Source of the DNA: Bimuria novae-zelandiae CBS 107.79
Lineage: Eukaryota > Ascomycota > Dothideomycetes > Pleosporales > Didymosphaeriaceae
Assembly (NCBI GenBank): GCA_010015655.1
Contig: ML976714.1
Coordinates: forward strand, 355,666-419,665
Direction of reading: 5' to 3'
Length of the DNA stretch: 64,000 bases
Under the pieces are notes generated by a model. The model was not told where the DNA came from, did no database searches, and saw only the letters and a program-made list of their open reading frames with translations. A program made the position numbers and the translations under genes. Below are positions 58,579 to 64,000 of the stretch, piece after piece (the stretch's first letter is position 1; each line of letters begins with the position of its first letter).

Positions 58579-61119
58579 ATGCGCCCCTTCACATTTATAG
58601 GCCTGCTTTCAGCGGCGGCGCTGGCGTCGGCAGCCCACCTCCCTCCGCGCAACTATGCGAGCCACGACTACTATGCCATCCGCCTCACATCGTCCACCTC
58701 ACCGGCAGAGCTGGCTGCCCACCTCGGCCTGACCTACGACGGCCCATTCCCCGCGCTCGAAAACCACCACGTGTTCAAAGCGCCGAAGCACGAAAACGAT
58801 ATTGTGGACGATGCGGTCCAAGAGCTGAAGCGCCGGCGGCGGAAACGAGAGGTGGGCATGGAGTACCATGTGCTCGACAGCGTGGGCTTCACCCAGAAGC
58901 AAAAGCTCAAGCCTAGACACTGGAAGCGCAGTCAGATTCCCGCCGATCCCAAGAGTAAAGAAAGCGATGCCGTCAAAACCCAGCGGGAAATCGCAAACAG
59001 ACTTCGGATCAAAGATCCCATCTTCGAGGAGCAATGGCACATTTTCAACGTGGTCACGCCCGGAAATGACATCAATGTCACCGATGTCTGGACGCAAGGC
59101 ATCACTGGCAAAAATGTCACCGCCTGTATTATAGACGATGGGCTCGACATGGACAGCAGAGATTTGAAGGACAACTTCTTCGCGGAAGGTTCCTACGACT
59201 TCAACGACCACGAGGACCTGCCCGTGCCTAAACTTTCTGACGACCACCACGGTACTCGGTGTGCCGGGGAGGTCGCGGCAGGAAGAAACGATGCGTGCGG
59301 AGTGGGCCTCGCCTATGATTCAAAGATATCCGGTGTCCGGATACTGTCTGGCGACATCACCGACATGGACGAATCGCTCGCCATCAACTACAAGATGGAT
59401 TTGAACGACATCTACTCTTGCTCCTGGGGTCCACCAGACGATGGTAGAACCATGCAGGCTCCCGGTATCCTCATTGAGACCGGGATGATCACCGCAGTCC
59501 AAAAGGGCCGCGGTGGCAAGGGCAACATCTACGTATTCGCGGCAGGCAACGGTGCGGCGAGTGACGACAATTGCAACTTCGACGGGTACACCAACAGCAT
59601 CTACAGCATCACGGTCGGCGCTATTGACAAGAATAATAATCATCCATACTACTCCGAGGCGTGCTCTGCGCAACTTGTAGTCACCTACTCTAGCGGAAGC
59701 GGCGATGCCATCCACACCACCGACGTCGGGGCGAACAAATGCACCGCTCAACACGGAGGCACTTCCGCTGCCGGTCCCATCGGAGTCGGCGTTTTCGCTC
59801 TTGTTCTGCAAGCTCGTCCAGAACTGACTTGGCGCGACGTCCAATGGCTCGCTGTCATGACGGCTGTTCCCTTCGACCAACCTAGCGACTGGACGCAGAC
59901 GCCCGGCACAGGTCGCACATTCAGCCATCAATTCGGGTACGGAAAGCTTGATGCGTGGGCAATCGTCGAAGCAGCCAAGACGTGGAAACTGGTCAAGCCA
60001 CAGGCATGGTTCTGGTCGCCGTGGATGCATGTCAAGAAACCCATTCCGCAGGGTGATCAAGGTCTTGCGAGTGTCTTCGAGGTGACGGAACAGATGCTCA
60101 AGGACGCCAATTTTGAGCGTGTGGAGCACATCACATTAACCATGAACGTCGAGCACCAGCGACGTGGCGACCTGAGCGTAGAACTCATCAGCCCCGCAGG
60201 CATGACGAGCCATCTCTCTACTGCTCGCCGCGACGACGAGGCCCCTTACGGTTATGTTGACTGGACCTTTATGAGTGTGGCGCATTTCGGCGAGAAGGGC
60301 GTGGGCAAGTGGACTGTCGTCGTGAAAGACACCAAAGTAAACTCGATGGTTGGCACTTTTACCGATTGGAAGCTCCGTCTCTGGGGCGAGTGCATCGATG
60401 CGTCCAAGCAAAAGCCCCGACCGCTTCCGACCGGGCACGACGACGACGATCACGATGTTATTGTCGACCATCCGGCGCACACTACCTCTATTGTTATTCC
60501 CACTCCTGGTACTAAGACTGGCTCCGTCAACCCCTCCGACATGCCCACTCGTCCTGTAAACCAGAAGCCCTCTAGCAAGCCCACTAACACGGGTGCGCAG
60601 GCAACGGAGACTCCTCCGAGCCCTTCAGCTGCGACAAGTACATCGTCGAGCTCTACATCTTGTGCCACGGCCTCGCCGGAGAATTTCCTACCCAGCATCT
60701 TCCCGACGTTTGGTGTGTCTAAACGCACCCAAATCTGGATCTATGGAAGCATTGGACTGATCATTGTTTTTTGTGGTGCTCTAGCAACCTACCTGTTTCT
60801 TGCCCGCCGAAAACGCCTCCAGTCGAGTCGCGACACGTATGAGTTCGAAGTCTTGGACGATGCGGAAGACGACGAGAACTCGAGGATGCTCAGCGGTGGG
60901 GCGGCTGGAAAGAAGGGTAGGAGGGCGAAGAGGGGTGGTGAGCTTTACGATGCGTTTGCGGGAGAGAGCGACGAGGATCTTTTAAGTGAAAGCGAGGATG
61001 GCGGTGGGCCGTACCGGGACCGCGACGAGCCCTACGACGAGAAGGCGGCGCACAGGGAAGATGGAAGCGATGCCGAAGGGAGCAACGCAAGTGGAAGCTC
61101 GGGCGGAAAGAGGCAGTAG
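58579..61119 (+). CDS. kexB: Kexin (Kex2-type proprotein convertase)
   Basis: Single exon of 846 residues from the ATG at 58579. Residues 1-19 are a signal peptide (MRPFTFIGLLSAAALASAA), followed by a propeptide with a candidate autocleavage site after HWKR (116-117). The subtilisin-like domain shows the catalytic Asp186 (IIDDGLD), His224 (DHHGTRCAG), oxyanion Asn324 (AAGNGA) and Ser396 (HGGTSAAGP). A P domain follows (LTMNVEHQRRGDLSVELISP, GKWTVVVKD). Next come a Ser/Thr-rich stalk, one membrane helix (IWIYGSIGLIIVFCGALATY) and an acidic cytosolic tail with YEFEV, a possible Golgi-retrieval signal. It cleaves secretory proproteins after Lys-Arg in the late Golgi. All key residues are present, so it should be active. 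Confidence 0.96.
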   Translation: MRPFTFIGLLSAAALASAAHLPPRNYASHDYYAIRLTSSTSPAELAAHLGLTYDGPFPALENHHVFKAPKHENDIVDDAVQELKRRRRKREVGMEYHVLDSVGFTQKQKLKPRHWKRSQIPADPKSKESDAVKTQREIANRLRIKDPIFEEQWHIFNVVTPGNDINVTDVWTQGITGKNVTACIIDDGLDMDSRDLKDNFFAEGSYDFNDHEDLPVPKLSDDHHGTRCAGEVAAGRNDACGVGLAYDSKISGVRILSGDITDMDESLAINYKMDLNDIYSCSWGPPDDGRTMQAPGILIETGMITAVQKGRGGKGNIYVFAAGNGAASDDNCNFDGYTNSIYSITVGAIDKNNNHPYYSEACSAQLVVTYSSGSGDAIHTTDVGANKCTAQHGGTSAAGPIGVGVFALVLQARPELTWRDVQWLAVMTAVPFDQPSDWTQTPGTGRTFSHQFGYGKLDAWAIVEAAKTWKLVKPQAWFWSPWMHVKKPIPQGDQGLASVFEVTEQMLKDANFERVEHITLTMNVEHQRRGDLSVELISPAGMTSHLSTARRDDEAPYGYVDWTFMSVAHFGEKGVGKWTVVVKDTKVNSMVGTFTDWKLRLWGECIDASKQKPRPLPTGHDDDDHDVIVDHPAHTTSIVIPTPGTKTGSVNPSDMPTRPVNQKPSSKPTNTGAQATETPPSPSAATSTSSSSTSCATASPENFLPSIFPTFGVSKRTQIWIYGSIGLIIVFCGALATYLFLARRKRLQSSRDTYEFEVLDDAEDDENSRMLSGGAAGKKGRRAKRGGELYDAFAGESDEDLLSESEDGGGPYRDRDEPYDEKAAHREDGSDAEGSNASGSSGGKRQ

Positions 61120-61404
61120 TGTTGAGTCTTTTCTTGTCATGTCTACATTGGGTGGCGTTCACTAGATTCCAAATTCACGTTTTCACTTGCACTGATCTGG
61201 GGCGATTATCACGAGTTTAGAATGCATCCCCAGCGTCCATGGATCCATGCATGAATACAGCACCCGGTCGGGCGGTGACGCTAGCGCGGCAGAAAAAGTT
61301 CAGGTCCCACATCACACATGCTCAACCGCGACAGAGTTCGCGACGATTTCCAGAGCGCCTACCAACCTCCCAAACGCCCTCCAATATTTCGCCCGCCACA
61401 CATA

Positions 61405-62628
61405 ATGGCCGACGAAACGGTCCAACCGCTCCTCCAATTCGAAGGCCACCGCCACCTCACGACGCGCCTCCTCCTCTCCACCCTCACTGGCCGCCCAATC
61501 CGCATATCCAAGATCCGCCCGTCCTCCACACGCCCCGGCTTGACGCCCTACGAAACCAACTTCATCCGCCTCCTCGACTCGGTCACCAATGGCGCGCAAA
61601 TCCAATTCTCGATGACAGGCACAACACTCGTATACCGCCCTGGGCTCATCACAGGGAGCGCAGAGGGCCTCGGCGCCATGGGCGGCGTCCTCCGCCACGA
61701 AATACCTCGCGAGTGCGCCCGGCGAGGCGCAAGCTGGTGGCTTATCCCCCTCGCACTGCTCGCCCCGTTCGCAAAAGACAAGCTCAACGTCGTCCTGCAC
61801 GGCGAGGGCTGCGTGACGAGCGCGACGCCCGCCGGCGACGTCAGCGTCGATACCGTGCGCACTGCTATCCTCCCGCTATACAAATCCTTCGGTATCGAGC
61901 GCGGCATCGAGCTGCGCGTGCTCAAGCGCAGCTGTGCCCCTGCGCAGGGCAAGAGTGCGGGCGGCGAGGTGCAATTGGTTTTTGGACACCAGGTGCGTCT
62001 TCCGAAAACCCTGCATCTCATGAATAAAGGCCGTGTCAAGAGGATAAGAGGTGTGGCGTATGCGGTGGGCGTCAGTGGGAGTAATAACGCAAGAATGATT
62101 GATACGGCCCGCGGCGTGCTGAATAACTTCGTCCCTGATACGTATATCTTCTCAGACGTGTCCAAATCACCACTCATAACTTCCTCTTCGCGCGGCAAGG
62201 GCGATGCCAGTGGGAAAGAAAAAGGCGCCGTGGGCTTTGGACTCTGCCTTGTCGCCGAGAGCAGCACGAATTGCGTGTACTCGGCCGATGTCGCGAGTCC
62301 GCCGCAAGGAGGCGTCACGCCCGAGGATCTGGGCAAGCAGTGTGCGTATCAGTTGCTGGAGAAGATTAGTGCAGGCGGCTGTGTGGAGAGCACGAGTTTG
62401 GAGACGGTGTTACTGCTTATGGCGATGGGGAGTGAGGATGTGGGTAGAGTGTGTCTCGGGAAGGACGTCCTCGCGACGGAGGAGGCTGTGCAGTTGGGGA
62501 GGGATGTCAAGGTTTTCACGGGCGCGGCGTGGGGGTTTAGGAGTAAAGGGATGGAAGACGATGAGGATGAGATTGTTGTGAGTGTGGTGGGGAGGGGCGT
62601 GGGGAATGTTGGGAGAAAGGTTGCGTAG
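61405..62628 (+). CDS. RCL1: RNA 3'-terminal phosphate cyclase-like protein Rcl1
   Basis: Single exon of 407 residues. The start at 61405 (MADETVQPLLQFEGHRHL) matches the family N-terminus better than the 29-codon upstream extension. Family blocks include LTGRPIRISKIR, PGLTPYETNFIRLLD, TLVYRPGLITG, LLAPFAKDKLNVVLHG and KRIRGVAYAVGVS. Rcl1 keeps the cyclase fold but lacks the catalytic His of true RNA cyclases. It works with Bms1 in the nucleolar small-subunit processome, in early 18S pre-rRNA processing. It begins 285 bp after the kexin stop on the same strand. Confidence 0.93.
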   Translation: MADETVQPLLQFEGHRHLTTRLLLSTLTGRPIRISKIRPSSTRPGLTPYETNFIRLLDSVTNGAQIQFSMTGTTLVYRPGLITGSAEGLGAMGGVLRHEIPRECARRGASWWLIPLALLAPFAKDKLNVVLHGEGCVTSATPAGDVSVDTVRTAILPLYKSFGIERGIELRVLKRSCAPAQGKSAGGEVQLVFGHQVRLPKTLHLMNKGRVKRIRGVAYAVGVSGSNNARMIDTARGVLNNFVPDTYIFSDVSKSPLITSSSRGKGDASGKEKGAVGFGLCLVAESSTNCVYSADVASPPQGGVTPEDLGKQCAYQLLEKISAGGCVESTSLETVLLLMAMGSEDVGRVCLGKDVLATEEAVQLGRDVKVFTGAAWGFRSKGMEDDEDEIVVSVVGRGVGNVGRKVA

Positions 62629-63294
62629 AGCCTGGTGGGTATAAGATGCGCGTAGGAAGTGTGCGCCAGACTGTAGCCAGGGTGAAGAGACGCAGTGAAG
62701 ACTTTATGATACCCTCAATGACAGTTAACACGATTTATACATTGGCCACGCCTTCCTCGAATGTAATCAGCACACTTCTAAGGCTGTTAATTCCTCACGA
62801 GACCTCTCCACTAAAGTGGGACCGAGAGGTTGAGGTACCTAGGTAAGGTTGACTGGTCCGATGAAGGGAACATTTGTCGCAGTGACGCCTCTTGGTGGAG
62901 CTTCCGCCAATCCCAACGTGTCAATGGTCATAGCGTATTCCTGGGCGGCGGATGAAAGCAGGTGTTCTTACTGGCTATTAAACAAAGTAGTCTTTCTCCT
63001 AGACTATAAAAAAAGGAAAAGAGTTATTAAGATAAAAGCTTATAACGTACCCGGCAAGCGAGTGGCGCACTCTGTAACGCAGCCATACAGTTGCCAACTT
63101 ACAAAGTCACACGATTTAACCTGTTTCCCCGACACCAATCCGATTTGGATTAGCTTTAGCCTTTAGGATTATTTTTCTAATACTGCTTTATATTAGACCC
63201 TTATTAGACCTATTACATATCTCTTCTATTAGGGTTCCTTATTAAACTAGCTTTTTAATTTATTAGACAAACTTTCTTACTTTTTAGTATTTAG
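62629..63294. other. Spacer grading into AT-rich repeat DNA
   Basis: 3' region of RCL1; from about 62990 composition becomes AT-rich and stop-dense, as in the other RIP-like blocks. The open frame at 62849-63166 is not credible as a gene. Confidence 0.5.
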
Positions 63295-63517
63295 TGTAAC
63301 GAGGTAGGCACGGTCGAACACGTGGCCTTCTCTCGCTTATAGAGGTTCCGGCTAGGCTAGGATCAAACACTAGCGCTAGTGGCTGACCCTAGCATATCCT
63401 ATATATATTATACTATACGAGTAATACTTGGCTTAAGTATTCTCGTGCGTACCTTTTGGTGCAGGTGAGGAAGTCACATAGTATTGGCTTAGTAAGCGGG
63501 GCGCTTACCTCATTACA
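63295..63517 (+). mobile_element. Short TIR/LTR-like element, copy B
   Basis: Best-preserved copy of the element also at 6528-6736 and 63810-64000. It starts TGTAACGAGGTAGGCAC and ends GCGCTTACCTCATTACA; the ends are ~17-bp inverted repeats with few mismatches. TTTAG on both sides is a likely 5-bp target duplication. A perfect 14-bp palindrome (CACTAGCGCTAGTG) lies inside at about 63369. Confidence 0.8.
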
Positions 63518-63809
63518 TTTAGCTTTCTAGGATAATATTTATTAAATACTTTTATATATAGTTTTTTTATTATTATATATAGTTTAGTACCTTTTTAGTA
63601 TCCTTTTATACTAGGCCTATTAGCACTTAATGTATTCTTAATTACATTCTTGTCCACACACTCCCATATGCCTCAAGTAGAAACGCCTAAACAGACTCTT
63701 TAAGTGACTAGCGCCGATCCACACTCTACTAACTTTCTATAACTTATTACCTATTAACTAGAATGGCTTAACTAGTGACTATTTAATCGTCCTATAATAA
63801 AGCTAATAT

Positions 63810-64000
63810 TGTAATGAGGTAAGTGCCCTGCTTACTAAGCCAATACTATGTAACTTCCCTACTTATACCAAAAGGTACGCACAAGAATACTAAAGCTAGT
63901 GTATTCTTGTATAGTATAATATATATATAAGTAGTGTTAGAACTAGTGTTAATCCTAGCTTCTATAAGCGAGTAGCCACGACCCCTTTTCCTACCACGTG
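63810..64000 (-). mobile_element. Short TIR/LTR-like element, copy C, truncated by window edge
   Basis: Reverse complement of copy B from TGTAATGAGGTAAG onward, with several C-to-T type differences (for example GGTGCAGGTGAGG in B against GGTATAAGTAGGG in C). About 25 bp of the far end lie beyond the window. Confidence 0.8.

Noticed and set aside
59320..60129. 269-residue minus-strand frame opposite the kexin catalytic domain
   Set aside because: Antisense shadow; the plus strand encodes all kexin catalytic motifs.

Overview
The window is nuclear DNA from a filamentous ascomycete (Pezizomycotina). The evidence is: genes with short GT-AG introns (42-172 nt) and CTAAC-type branch sites; fungal-specific families (palC, a Kex2-type protease, Reg1-like, Rtc4-like and STAND proteins); and AT-rich transposon remnants whose stop codons fall where Gln codons would be expected, as RIP (repeat-induced point mutation) produces. 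A Dothideomycete is plausible, but the class is a guess.

Layout. 1-5997: gene-free DNA with degenerate T-run/CATG modules. 5998-7495: AT-rich, RIP-like block with a transposase relic and a small TIR/LTR-like element. 7496-9200: more modules, including four copies of a ~189-bp repeat. 9503-14001: TAF2 (+). 14577-16720: broken ankyrin-repeat gene (-). 18837-22822: broken kinase/NB-ARC/TPR (STAND) gene (-). 23951-25934: APC-family permease (-). 26807-28759: calnexin (-). 30043-31830: Reg1-like PP1 regulator (-). 33854-35960: 14-TM MFS transporter (+). 35984-36604: hypothetical (-). 36829-36923: 95-nt poly-G tract. 37620-38073: complex I NDUFB10-type subunit (+). 38492-39997: palC (+). 40120-45819: array of tandem units with repeated T-rich boxes and a TATA-like box. 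45820-47994: AT-rich block carrying two short, little-mutated elements with perfect 5-bp target duplications. 47995-50030: second, different array of T-run modules. 50424-52020: Rtc4-like (-). 52489-57719: PhoD-like phosphatase (-). 58579-61119: kexin (+). 61405-62628: RCL1 (+). 62990-64000: AT-rich DNA with two inverted copies of the small element seen near 6.6 kb.

The intact genes are unrelated housekeeping genes (transcription, ER folding, glucose signalling, respiration, pH sensing, protein processing, ribosome biogenesis) and do not form a pathway cluster. The two NLR/STAND-type genes are both disrupted and sit beside repeats.

The most unusual content is the set of non-coding arrays at 1-6 kb, 7.5-9.2 kb, 40.1-45.8 kb and 48-50 kb. 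All use a roughly 47-bp module: a T-run ending in AG/GG, then CATG or CAT within about 10-30 nt. In three of them the modules appear to be grouped about four at a time into ~185-190 bp higher-order units. In the 40-kb array the boxes are conserved while the linkers diverge. From about 41.6 kb the unit grows to ~300 bp, and a TATA-like box is followed 41-56 nt downstream by a short Ile-rich ATG reading frame. All intron, start and frame assignments come from reading the sequence by eye; no similarity search was possible.
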